Source: Notamacropus eugenii
Lineage: Eukaryota; Chordata; Mammalia; Diprotodontia; Macropodidae
Assembly: GCF_028372415.1 (NCBI RefSeq)
Contig: NC_092872.1
Span: forward strand, 90,936,575 to 91,000,574
Reading direction: 5' to 3'
DNA length: 64,000 nucleotides
The notes under the pieces are model-generated. The model was not told where the DNA came from. It did not search any database and was given only the letters and a program-made list of their open reading frames with translations. How positions within the stretch are numbered: the stretch's first letter is position 1; each line of letters starts with the position of its first letter. The translations under genes and the position numbers were made by a program. This document shows positions 51,165-61,271 of the stretch, piece by piece.

Positions 51165-51400
51165 AAACTTCACAATCATTTATTAAGTACTTACTGTGCT
51201 TAATGCTTTACAAATCTTATCTCACTTGATCCTCATAACAGCCGTATGAGGTAGATCTATTAGTATACTCATTTTATCATTGGTGAAACTGAGGCAGACA
51301 GAGATTAAATGATGTACCCAGGGTCACACACAACTAATTAAGCATCTGAGGCTAAAGATGAACTCAGTTCTTACTGACTTCAGAGCTCCATCTAATAACA
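51165..51400 (-). mobile_element. MIR/THER1 SINE, antisense
   Basis: Shows tcatttattaagtacttact, tcacttgatcctcataacag, ggtgaaactgaggcagacag and gatgaactcagttcttactg. Confidence 0.8.
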
Positions 51401-51477
51401 CTAGTAAAATAATACTAGTAATAAATACTAGTAATAAAATTTACATATATAAATATATATGCGTATCCAGATCTGGG

Positions 51478-51650
51478 GAATCTGCAGCCTTGAGGTCACA
51501 TGTGACCCTCTAGGTCCTCAAGTGTGGCCCTTTGACTAAATCTAAACCCAACAAAAGGATTTGTTCTGTAAAACCTAGACTCAGTCAAAAGGCCACACCC
51601 AAGGACCTAGAAAGCCACATGTGGCCTCAAGGTTGCAGGTTCCCCACCTG
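51478..51650. mobile_element. Palindromic MITE, copy 4
   Basis: Left end cagatctggggaatctgcag, right end ggttgcaggttccccacctg. The arms are ccttgaggtcacatgtgacc and agccacatgtggcctcaagg. The centre retains aaaaggatttgttctgtaaa. Ends directly before a HAL1-like element. Confidence 0.85.
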
Positions 51651-51699
51651 GGATACACGTATATATCTGGAAGAGAAGACGCTTATGAATAATACATAC

Positions 51700-54600
51700 A
51701 ATAGAGGTGGAACCAAGATGGCAGAGTAATGGCAGAGACTTGTCTGAGCTCTCCCCCAAACCCTTCCAAATATCTTTAAATAATGACTCTAAACAAATTC
51801 TAGAGTGGCAGAAACCACAAAGGATGGAGTGAAATAATTTTCCAGCCCAAGACAACTTAAAAAGTCAGCAGGAAAGGCTTGTTGCACCTGGGTGAGAGGG
51901 GAGCGCAGTGAAGCACAGGCCAGGCTAGCACAGACTGGGCCCCAGAAAATCTGGAGCAGGCTTCAGAGCAACTGAATCAATGGCAGCAGTGGTGGTTTCC
52001 AGATCTCAGCCCACAGAGGTAAGAGGATCAGACAACAGGTCAGAAGGAGATTTACAGGGGTGCCTTTGCTAACACCAGGGACAGGATTCTGTTGCATTGC
52101 TTATACTTGGATCTGGGTTGCAGTCCTCGGTCTTAGTCCCAGTGTGAGGCGGAGCACTAGTATAGCAGAGCTTGGGGCCACAGGGGAGCAGGGACTCTGG
52201 TCCCAGATCCAGGGTTGAAAAGAGAGCTTGTCATGTCTCACACAGTACAGGAGAGTTGTTAACACACTTCTCCCTAGATTATATCACCTTGGAAGAGTCA
52301 AAACCTTACAGGTCCCTCTGAAAACAACTCCACAAATAATCTGAAGCGTGTGACAGTGCCCCCTCCACTTGGAAAGCAGAGTCCCACTTTAGCATAGAGT
52401 TAAAAGTCAAAAAATTGGCTGGAAAATGAGCAAATAGCAGGAAAAAAACCATAGAAAGTTACTATGGTGACAGGGAAGATCAAACTATATATTCAGAAGA
52501 AGAAAACAAAGTCAAAATTCTTGCATCCAAAGCCTCAAATTAAAATATGAATTGGCCTTGGGCCTTGAAAAATGTCAGAAAGGATTTTAAAAATTAAATA
52601 AGACAGGTAGAAGAAAAATTGGGAGGAGAAATGAGAATGATGCAAGAAAATCATGAAAAAAGAGTCAACAGCTTGGAGGCACAAAAAAATACTGTGGAAA
52701 ATGACACTTATTGTCCAAATGATAAAAGAGGCACAAAAATTCAAGGTAGAGAAGGATGCCCTGAAAAGCAGAATTGACCAAATGGAAAAGGATGTAAAAA
52801 GGCTCACTGAAGAGAAGAACTCCTCAAAAAGTAGAACTGGCCAAATGGAAAAGGAGGTTAAATAAAAGCTCATTGAAGAAAATAATTCCTTAAAAATTAG
52901 AATTGGGCAAGTGGAAGCTAATGACTTTATGAGACATCAAGAAACAAACAAAATGAGAAAAATAGAAGAAAATGTGAAATACCTCATTGGAAAAACAATT
53001 GACACAGAAAATGGATCTAGGAGAGATAATTTAAGAATTATTCAACTACCTGAAAGTCATGATCAAAAAAGAGTCTAGACATCATCTTTCAAGAAATTAT
53101 CAAGGAAAACTGCTCTGATAGAGGTAAAATAGAAATAGAAAGAATCTACTAATCATCTCCTGAAAGAGATTCCAAAATGAAAACTCCCAAGAATATTATA
53201 GCCAAATTCTAGACCTTGCAGATCAAAGAGAAAATACTGCAAGCAGTAAAAAAGAAACAATTCCAATATTGTGAAGTCACAGTGAGGATAACATAGGATT
53301 TGGCAGTTTCTACAGTAAAAGATCAGAGGGCTTGGAATGTGATATTCTGGAGAGCAAAAGAACTAGAATTACAGCCAAGAATCACCTACCCAGCAAAACT
53401 GAGTATATCTTTCAGGAGAAAAAAAGTGGACATTCAATGAAATAGAGGATTTTCAAGCATTCCTAATAAAAAGATCAGAGCTGAATAGAAAATTAGACTT
53501 TCAAATACAAGATGCAAAAGAAGTATGAAAAGGTAAACAGGAAAGAGAAATCATAAGGGATTTGATGAGGTTAAACTGTTTATATTTCTACATGGGAAAA
53601 TGATATTTATAATGCCAAAATCTTCCTCCTTGTTAAGGCAGTTAGAAAGAGTATACATAAACATAAAGCAGAGGTGTAAGTTGAATGTGATGGTATGATT
53701 ATCTTAAAAAATTAAGTTAAGACATGAGAAAGAAGAATGCACTTGGGGAGTGGGAAAGGGAGAGTTGGAATGGAATAAATTATCTGATGTAAAAGAGGCC
53801 TAAAAAGAGATTTTTACAGTAGATGGGGAAATGGAGGAAGTGGGGAGGGGAGACATGAACCTTACTCTTATCAGAATTGGCTCAAAAAGGGGATAATGCA
53901 CACATTTAGCTGGGTGCAGAAATCTATCTTATCATACAGGAAAGTAGGAAGAGAAAGGAATAACAGAAGGGAATTGAGGGAGTTGATAGAAGGGAGGGCA
54001 ATTTGGCAAAGGTAAAAATCAGAAGCAAAACACTTTTGAGAATGGATAGGTAAAGGATGAGAAAGAAAGAGAGAGACAGAGACAGAGAGAGAGAGAAGGA
54101 TAAACAGGGAAAAACAGGATGGAGGAAAATACATAGCTGGTAATCATTACTGTGAAAAAAAATTTTACAGTGAGTTTCTCTGATAAAGACTTCTTGTATC
54201 AAACATATAGAAAACTGAGTCAAATTTATAGCAAGGAGAGCCATTTCTCAATTGATAAATGGTCAAAGGATATGAACAGGCAGTTTTCAGACAAAGTAGT
54301 CAAATTTAAAAAAAACCATAAATCACTATTGATGAGAGAAATGCACATTAAAACAACTCTAAGCTACTACCTCACATCTATCAGATTGGCTAATATGACG
54401 GAAAAGGAAAATGACAAATGTTGGAGAGGATATGTAAAAATTAAAACACCAATGTATAACATGGTGAAGTTGTATACTAACACAATCATTCTGGAAAGCA
54501 ATTTGAGACTATGCCCAAAGGGCTATAAAACCATGTATAACCTTTGACCAAGCAATACCACTACTAGATCTGTATCCCAAAGAGATGAAAAAGCCCAAAC

Positions 54601-55230
54601 AAAAAGGAAAAGGACCTATGTGTACAAAAATATTTATAGCAGCTCTTTTAGTGGTGGAAAAGAATTGGAAATTGAGATGATATCCATCATTTGGGGGAAT
54701 GGTTGAACAAGTTGTTGTATATGATTGTGCCAGAATACTATTTTGCCTTAAGAAATGATGAGCAAGGATGCTCTCAGAAAAACCTGCAAAGATTTACATG
54801 AATTGATGCAAAGTGAAATGAGCAGAGCCAGAACAATTGTACATAGTAACAGTCATATTGTATTATTCTACTATTAATAGCTTAGCTATTCTCAGCAATA
54901 CAATGATCCAAGACATTCTCTAGGACTTATGATGAAAGATGCTATCTGTCTCCAGAGAAAGAACTGGTAGAGTCGCAGATCAAAGATACTTTTTCTTTAT
55001 TTTTCTTGTGTTTTTTTTTTGTCTCTGTTTTCTTTCACAGAATGACTTACATGGAAATGTGTTTCGCATGACTACATATGTATAACCTATGCTGTGTTGG
55101 TTGCCTTTGCAGTGGAGGGGAGGGGAGGGAGGAAGAGAACTTTGAAATCAAAATTTGAAAAAAAAAAGTTAAAATTATTTATACATGTAATTGGGGAAAC
55201 AGAATATCAAATAAGATTTTTAAAAACAGA
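51700..55230 (+). mobile_element. HAL1-like half-L1 (ORF1 plus ORF2 C-terminus), degraded
   Basis: About 3.5 kb. The 5' part (51700 on) starts gaggtggaaccaagatggca, the marsupial L1 5'UTR type. An ORF1 relic spans about 52550-53527. The coiled-coil part (52650-52865 is open: 'IDQMEKDVKRLTEEKNSSKS' with heptad-like leucine and charged spacing) is followed by an RRM-like and C-terminal region ('RDNLRIIQLPESHDQK', then 'NIIAKF', then 'EIEDFQAFLIKRSELNRK' when read across frames), with several stops. A spacer of about 620 bases, including a GA-rich run at 54058-54095, replaces nearly all of ORF2. From 54150 the C-terminal end of ORF2 (131 codons at 54152-54547, with 'FSIDKWSKDMNRQFSDK' and 'REMHIKTTLSYYLTSIRLAN') and the 3'UTR follow. 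Endonuclease and reverse transcriptase are absent, the defining layout of HAL1-type elements known in marsupials. Confidence 0.75.
52653..52865 (+). pseudogene. L1 ORF1 coiled-coil segment
   Basis: The one open piece of the ORF1 relic, about 70 codons. It carries repeated 'Ile-Asp-Gln-Met-Glu-Lys' and 'Arg-Thr-Gly-Gln-Met-Glu-Lys' units (about 27 residues apart) consistent with a trimeric coiled coil. It ends in a stop within the relic. It is a decayed retrotransposon gene, not a host gene. Confidence 0.7.
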
Positions 55231-55234
55231 AAAA

Positions 55235-55985
55235 CAAAATGTGTAATACACTTAAGTTTATATTAACATTATCCCATACATAGCCTATGAGCAAATACTT
55301 AACCCAAATTTTACAATAAGGTACTATAAACAGTCCATAAAAGAAAAAGAAAAATATCAGACTTCTTCTCTGATATGTAGAGAGGACCAAAAAATTTACT
55401 TGAATTTTTCAGATCATGGTGGTGCTGCACCACTAACCTTGATGTGGAAGGGTTCAGTGGATGTGATGTGGAAGTCCAGTGACTGGAACAGCTTAAGGGT
55501 AATGCCACTGAACTTGTCTAAGAACAAGAGATGCAAGGCAGTTATTTCTAAGAAGTAAATCTATAAATGGGAAATATATTCAGTTCAACTCAATTGTCAA
55601 GTTAAAGATTAATGGGTGGTACTGAACAGTCTAGACAGGGGTCAGAATAGAGGCCTTGGTTTGGTGTTAGGTTTTTAGCTGGCACTATTAAAACATATTG
55701 GTTAGGAAGTCCTCCTGGACTCAAGGGTCCTTTCTCTTGGCAAGAGAGAGGTGATAGCTGAATGTCAGAAGGGGGTGACTGACCCCTGCTTTTTTTTAGA
55801 GCTTCTCACAGAGCTATAACTAGCCCAACTCAAAAGAGCCTTTCCCCTAGGATATTAGAATCTGGAGACTGAACTTCCTTCTGCAGCAACGGTCTTAAAC
55901 CATATTTTCTGCCCTTCCTCACAACAATCACTCTTAGGTTCTCTTCAGTCCAGTGACAACAGTCTCTTTGCTGTCCTTCAAACAA
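55235..55985. other. Repeat-poor tract
   Basis: About 750 bases without recognised repeats. Only short frames (up to 65 codons). Confidence 0.35.
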
Positions 55986-55989
55986 GACA

Positions 55990-56280
55990 GTCCATCTCCT
56001 GACTCTGGGCATTGTCTCTGGTTGTCCTTCATGCCTGGAATTCTCTCTCTCCTCATCTCCTAGTTTCCCTGACTTCCTTCAGGTCTCAGCTAAAGTACCA
56101 CCTTCTGCAAGAAACTTTTCCCAGTCCTCTCTCTATATTATATTTGTACATAATCATTTGCACAATGCCTCCTCTATTACATTATGAGCTCCTTGAGGAC
56201 AGGGACTGAGTCCTCAGCTCTTAACTCAGTGCTACGTACTGATACATAGTACATGCTTAATAAATGTTTGGTGATGGACT
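55990..56280 (+). mobile_element. L2 3' part and terminus
   Basis: Has gttgtccttcatgcctggaa, ccttcaggtctcagctaaag, atgagctccttgaggacagg and the end gcttaataaatgtttggtga. It is one of the clearest L2 3' ends here. Confidence 0.85.
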
Positions 56281-56324
56281 AACTGCCACCTCAAGGTGGA
56301 CACTCCCTCAAAATTTGTAATTAA

Positions 56325-56460
56325 TAGTCTTAGGGAGTTACCCAGAGCGTCCTGAGATGAGACAGCATGTGTCTGAGGCAAGACTTGAACCCAGGTCTGC
56401 CTAAGGGTGAGACCCACCTGTTCTCTATCCACTGAGCCAGGCTGCTTTCTCAGTCCACTT
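56325..56460 (-). mobile_element. SINE/MIR, antisense
   Basis: Shows tagggagttacccagagcgt, then gaggcaagacttgaacccag and tctatccactgagccaggct. Confidence 0.7.
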
Positions 56461-56464
56461 TTAA

Positions 56465-57390
56465 ATATGCTAAATTTTGTTAACATTAGAAATGCAGGCA
56501 AAAAGTAAAACCAGGTGCCTTGACTTTTCCTATTTCAGATAAAAAGTGTATAGTATGACATGTTTCAGGGGTGATCAAATGGTTTTACCAGTAAAACGGA
56601 TGCGTATTCTATCAGCTAGCATCAAGTTCTTGACATTATTCTAGGTACTGACTGTTCATGACTGACTGACAGGCAATCGTAGAGTAGCATGCCAGTTAGA
56701 CTGTTTATCAGATGGGGCCATCTTGACTCACTCAGTGACCCAGGGCAACTGAAATGCCTGTCATCTCCTGCCCAAAAGGGCATTACGAGAAATCCTTGAT
56801 GACATCATGGTCCTGTAAAAGGGCCAGCTGGGGATGGTTAGGAGTGCTTTGAATCCCTCAGAGTCTTCCAAAGAACCAGCTGGATTCCCTTTGACTCTTT
56901 ACATCACCCTATCACTCTAGGACTCTCCCTTGCGTGGTTCTCAGCCTAGCCAAGCACTTCAATAGCAGCCTTGACCTTCTCTCTGGATAGCCTTAGGCCT
57001 ACCCAACATGGGCCTCATGCCTAGAGTAGCAGGAGCACATGATATATTAGCTATGTTAGCTTTCCTGTTGGGGCCATTCCCTGTTCCTCTCTCCCTGATC
57101 TTGTTTTTGGGGATTTGTGTGTTTTTGTTTTTGTTCCTCACTAGATGTAGTAATGAAGACACAGTTGCCACTATGAAAGCATACTAGTTAGGAATTTCTA
57201 CAGGCCACCTTTTGCCAAGAGGTACCTTTGGGATTTTATATCTTTGGAATGATAGAGGAGAGGGTAAGGAGGAAGGGGAAGTCATTGCTTTCTAGCTAGG
57301 CCTTTTCTAGTTTCATATCCACTTTATCCAAAATGACTTAGCCCTTAATCACTGAATGGGTATTGCCGCAGTCAAACAGAGACCTGTTAG
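56465..57390. other. Repeat-poor tract
   Basis: About 920 bases without recognised repeats or recognised motifs. It includes a GT-rich stretch near 57110-57140. Confidence 0.35.
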
Positions 57391-57394
57391 AGAC

Positions 57395-57605
57395 CTTAGC
57401 CTGAAAAGGTCAAGGTCCCACACTGCATCCTGGATCATCTCCAGTGGTCCTGATTTATATCTGGTCACTGAACTCAGATGGCTCCAGAGGAGAAAGTGAG
57501 GCTGGTTTCTTTCCACAGCCCTCCCTCATTTAAATTCAATTTATTTGCCTGTCATGGCATCACCTTCCTGATACTGTGGTCCTCTTCGAGAATGAGAGAG
57601 CAAAA
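57395..57605 (+). mobile_element. Short RTE-tailed SINE
   Basis: 5' part cacactgcatcctggatcat, then ccagaggagaaagtgaggct, cacagccctccctcatttaa and the tail gtcctcttcgagaatgagag. Confidence 0.8.
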
Positions 57606-57609
57606 AAGA

Positions 57610-57910
57610 AAGGGCTTAGAAGGCTAAGTAGGCATGGGGGAAGGGAGGGGCATTTCATTCTTTTTCTATGTTCCTTGCCTCACTAGAAAAGGACTGTCTC
57701 TGGTCAAGCCCAGGAAGGAGGTGAAGATTTTGATCTCCATCTCTACCGTGTACACCCCTTTCTTTGTCCCTAGCACCCCTCCACACATCACTTCAGGTGC
57801 CCCCTGTTGCTGAGCCCTATACCTTCTCGACATATTCTCAGAACAATCTCTGGCATCTGTCACTTAAGCCTTAATATTCATGAGAGACATGATGTCTCTG
57901 TGTTTGAATA
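57610..57910. other. No recognised feature
   Basis: Unassigned sequence. The minus-strand frame at 57666-57863 has no recognised motif. Confidence 0.3.
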
Positions 57911-57914
57911 AGAC

Positions 57915-58230
57915 AATATTTTTCTAATATTTATTTTTAATAATTTTTATAATTTTAACATTCATTTTTATAAGACTTGAGTTCCAAATTTTTGTCCTTC
58001 CCTCCCCTCCTCTCATGGTAAGCAATTTGATATGTTTTATATATGCATATATACAATTATATAAAACAGATTTCCATATTAGTCACAGTTGTGAAAGAAG
58101 AAATAGGTCAAAAGGAGAAAAGCATGAAAAAAATAAAGTGGAAAAAGTCTGCTTTAATCTGCATTCAGAGTCCATCACTTCTTTAAACTGGGTGTGGGTT
58201 GCATTTCCCATCATGAGTCCTCTGTAACTG
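57915..58230 (-). mobile_element. L1 3'UTR, antisense
   Basis: Starts with a T-rich region (the reversed A-tail), then tccctcccctcctctcatgg, catattagtcacagttgtga, tctgcattcagagtccatca and gcatttcccatcatgagtcc. Confidence 0.75.
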
Positions 58231-58310
58231 ATAAGACTATAGTTATAAAGAGCTTAACACAGCACCTGGCACATAGTAGGTAGTTATAAATGCTTGATTA
58301 CTTTCTTTTC
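58231..58310 (+). mobile_element. MIR/L2-type tail fragment
   Basis: Contains ataaagagcttaacacagca, then cctggcacatagtaggtagt and tataaatgcttgattac. Confidence 0.65.
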
Positions 58311-58469
58311 CCCCTAAAACCTGAGGGTTATAAAACCAAAGCTGCTATCCTCCATTGAAGAAACTCTAGGCATGACCTGGATTAGAATAGAATTATTACT
58401 GAGGTGGTGATGGGGGCTGGGGGAGGGGAGGGGGTCATGGCGGGGGAACAATACTGAAAGCCTTCGTAG

Positions 58470-58635
58470 ACCTTGAGATAATGCTAACTGATCTTTATAT
58501 GGGATTTTAAGAATTGTGAAGCACTTTACAGATAGATATTATGTGATTTGACAAACACAACACCCCTATGAGGTGAGTGCTAAAAAGATTATAATCCTCA
58601 GTGTATAGGAAGTTGAAGCACCTAGCAGTGACTTG
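58470..58635 (-). mobile_element. MIR SINE, antisense
   Basis: Shows gtgaagcactttacagatag, cacaacacccctatgaggtg and tcagtgtataggaagttgaa. Confidence 0.65.
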
Positions 58636-58639
58636 TTAG

Positions 58640-59165
58640 TGAATCAACAAGTATTTATTAATTGTTTATTATGCACCAGGCACTATGCTAAGCACCAGGG
58701 AAACAAAGTAGGGCAAAAGCCAGGATCCTAGTCTCAAGAGGGGACAGCTTCCCATTGTAGTACGTGGAGCACTGGACCTGGAATTGGAAAGATCTGAGTT
58801 CAAATCTGACCACAGACACTTACTACCTGTGTGATCCTAGGCAAGTCATTTTATCCCTATTTACCTCAGTTCCTCAACTGTAAAATGGGGACACACTAGA
58901 GAAGGAAATGGCAAACCATTCCACTATCTTTGCCAAGAAAACCCCAAATGAAGTTATAAAGAATCAGACATGACAACAACACAACAGCCTCAAGAATCTC
59001 ACATTCTAATATTTAATTTAAATAACAAAAGATCCAAAAGATACGTATAAGAGGTGAAAGGTAATCTCAGAGTTGAAGGTACTAGCTGCTGAAAGGACTA
59101 GGAAAGACCTGGAGAAAGTGGAATTTGAGTTGAAACTCAAAGGAAGATAAAGCTCACTGGAAAGG
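58640..59165 (-). mobile_element. L2 3' region, antisense, split by a SINE
   Basis: 58640-58741 has aacaagtatttattaattgt, tgcaccaggcactatgctaa and gatcctagtctcaagag. 58981-59165 has cctcaagaatctcacattct and ggaatttgagttgaaactca. The L2 order resumes after the insert. Confidence 0.75.
58742..58980 (+). mobile_element. SINE1-type SINE nested in antisense L2
   Basis: Body atctgagttcaaatctgacc, cttactacctgtgtgatcct, ggaaatggcaaaccattcca and an RTE-like tail aagaatcagacatgacaaca. Borders gtctcaagag and gcctcaagaa look like its target duplication. Confidence 0.85.
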
Positions 59166-59286
59166 AGAAAGGCTTGCCCAAAGCTACCCATCTGGTGTGT
59201 GACTTGAAAGTCTATCTTTCGTTATCTCTCTGGACTTCATTCATTCTTTCCAATGCTTAGTACTGTCTCTCCTCTACCATATATCA

Positions 59287-59329
59287 TCCAGTCCAGGTTA
59301 GCCTTATATGGAGTCTAACCTAGACTGGA
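59287..59329. repeat. 15-bp inverted repeat, 13-nt loop
   Basis: Arms tccagtccaggttag (59287-59301) and ctaacctagactgga (59315-59329) pair with one mismatch around a 13-base loop. They lie just outside any recognised transposon. Confidence 0.9.
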
Positions 59330-59384
59330 GGAGAAAGCCTAACTGGGGCTAGTTCAGGAAGAATTGTTGAAATGTTGTTATATT

Positions 59385-60305
59385 TTAAAATCAATTAATT
59401 TTTTAACATTCACTTCCATAATATTTTGAATTTTTAAATTTCTTCTCCCCAAAACAGCATGCAATCTGTGATATGCTCTACATATACATTCATATTAAGC
59501 ATATTTTCACATTAGTCATTTTGTAAAGAATTAGAACCAATGGGAGGAACCATGAGAAAGAAGAAACAAAAATAAAAGAGAGCAAATAGTGTGCTTCATT
59601 CTGCATCCAGACTCCATAGTTCTTTCTTTCTGGATACGGGCAGCATTTTCCATCATGAATTTTTTGGAGTTTGTCTTAGATCCTAGCATTGCTGAGAAGA
59701 GCTAAGTCTATCAAAGTTAGTCATTGCACAATGTTGCTTTACTGTGCACAAAGTTCTCCTGGTTCTGCTCACTTCACTCAGCTTCCATTCATATAAGTCT
59801 TTCCAGGTTTTTTTGAAATCCGCCTACTCACTACTTCTTATGGAACAATAGTACTCCATTACATTCATATACCACAACTTGTTCAGCCATTTCCTAGTTG
59901 ATGAGCATTCTCTCAGTTTCCAATTCTTGGCCACCACAAAAAAGCTGCTACAAATATTTTGGTACATGTGGGTCCTTTCCCTTCGTATGATCTCTTTGGG
60001 ATACAGACCTAGGATTGGTATTGTTGGGTCAAAAGGTAGAGATAGTTCCAAACTGCTCTCCAGAATGGTTGGATCAGTTCACAACTCCAACAACAATGCA
60101 TCAGTGCTCCAATTTTCCCACATCTCCTCCAACATTTATCATTTTCCTGTTTTATCATGTTAGCCAATCTAATAGGTGTGATGTGGTACCTCAGAGTTGT
60201 TTTGATTTGCAATAGTGATTTAGAGCATTTTTTCATGACTATAAATAGCTTTAATTTCTTCTTCTGAAAATTGCCTGTTCATATCCTTTGACCAGCTTGA
60301 ATATG
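59385..60305 (-). mobile_element. L1 ORF2 C-terminus and 3'UTR, antisense
   Basis: The minus strand holds two overlapping open pieces of the ORF2 end. One (60009-60236) contains 'LLQIKTTLRYHITPIRLAN' and 'CWRRCGKIGALMHCCWSC', the other (59824-60051) 'LSLPFDPTIPILGLYPK' and 'LNKLWYMNVMEYYCSIRSS'. They match the usual L1 ORF2 C-terminal sequence with one frameshift between. The 3'UTR lies toward 59385. The rest of the LINE is absent (5' truncation). Confidence 0.9.
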
Positions 60306-60790
60306 TTATTGTTATTATATTTGATACACATAGAAGATGTTTAGCACTGCCCACAAGTCCTAAATCATTGTGTCTTCAAACGTCTTAGAGCACGATCTTC
60401 TATCTTAAGCAATATGTCTGAAGACTGGTTAACTACTTACATCCTCAGCAGCCTTGGTGCTTTCACAACTTTTGGTGACTCATGGGGCAGGGACAAAAAA
60501 ATCAATATAAGGAGAAAGATGAAAGTGAATAAAAGGACATGGGAAAAGTTTCAATTTTTAACATTTATACATTTTAAGAAGGCATAAAAGGAAGGCCAAG
60601 ACCTTTGGTGGTAAATATTCTGTAAATTGGTACAATTTTTTTGTTATAGACTTGTTGGGAAACAATGATCCATACTCTTCAACTCATGCGTTCCTAAAAA
60701 GAGTTTTCTATTACATCTACATGCGTTTTTAACAGACATTTAACTGGGGCATTAGAAAGTCCTGTTGATTTGGAAAGTAATAACCCAATA
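60306..60790. other. No recognised feature
   Basis: AT-rich unassigned sequence. No open frame of note. Confidence 0.35.
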
Positions 60791-60794
60791 AGGT

Positions 60795-60900
60795 GAGGTT
60801 GGGAGAAAAGCATTGGGCTTCCAGTAAGAGCATCTGGGTTCAAGTCCCGACTTTGCTACTGAATGTGTAACCATAGGTACATGTATAACCTCCTCCTCAC
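60795..60900 (+). mobile_element. MIR-type SINE, head and core part
   Basis: Has gcattgggcttccagtaaga, then ctgggttcaagtcccgactt. Confidence 0.65.
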
Positions 60901-60964
60901 TTACTTTGGAAGCTTATTAAAAAAGAACAGGGTAGGTAAAAAGGAAGGAAGTGGGGTAGTTTGT

Positions 60965-61270
60965 CATCAATCAGACAGTAAATAAATATTTATTTAGAGT
61001 CTATGAGTGGGGAGGGAGAGGGGAGAGAGGGGAAGAAAATTTAAAACTTAAAGCAGTGAATGTTGAAAACTGAAAAGCAAATAAATTAATGAATTTGGAG
61101 AAAAAAAAGAGTCTATGGGTCAGGCACTGTGCTAAGCACTGGAGATACAAAAAAAAAAAAAGATAAAAAAAAATCCCTCCTCTCAAGGAACTCACAGGGG
61201 GAGAAAACATGCAAACAACTAGGTATAAACAAGCTACATGCAGAATAAATTGAAAATAATTAACTGAGGG
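60965..61270 (-). mobile_element. L2 3' terminus, antisense, split by a tiny L1
   Basis: 60965-61005 has tcagacagtaaataaatatt. 61108-61270 has gtcaggcactgtgctaagca, ctctcaaggaactcacaggg and aggtataaacaagctacatg. A 102-bp L1 end lies between, flanked by a direct repeat. Confidence 0.85.
61006..61107 (+). mobile_element. 102-bp L1 3' end with 10-bp target duplication
   Basis: The bases agagtctatg occur at 60996-61005 and 61108-61117. Between them lies only the last part of an L1: aggggagagaggggaagaaa, then atgttgaaaactgaaaagca and an A8 end. This is an extreme 5' truncation. Confidence 0.9.
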
Positions 61271-61271
61271 G

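Noticed and set aside
59879..60163. 94-codon plus-strand frame at 59.9 kb
   Set aside because: Antisense to the L1 ORF2 C-terminus, which is clearly encoded on the minus strand.
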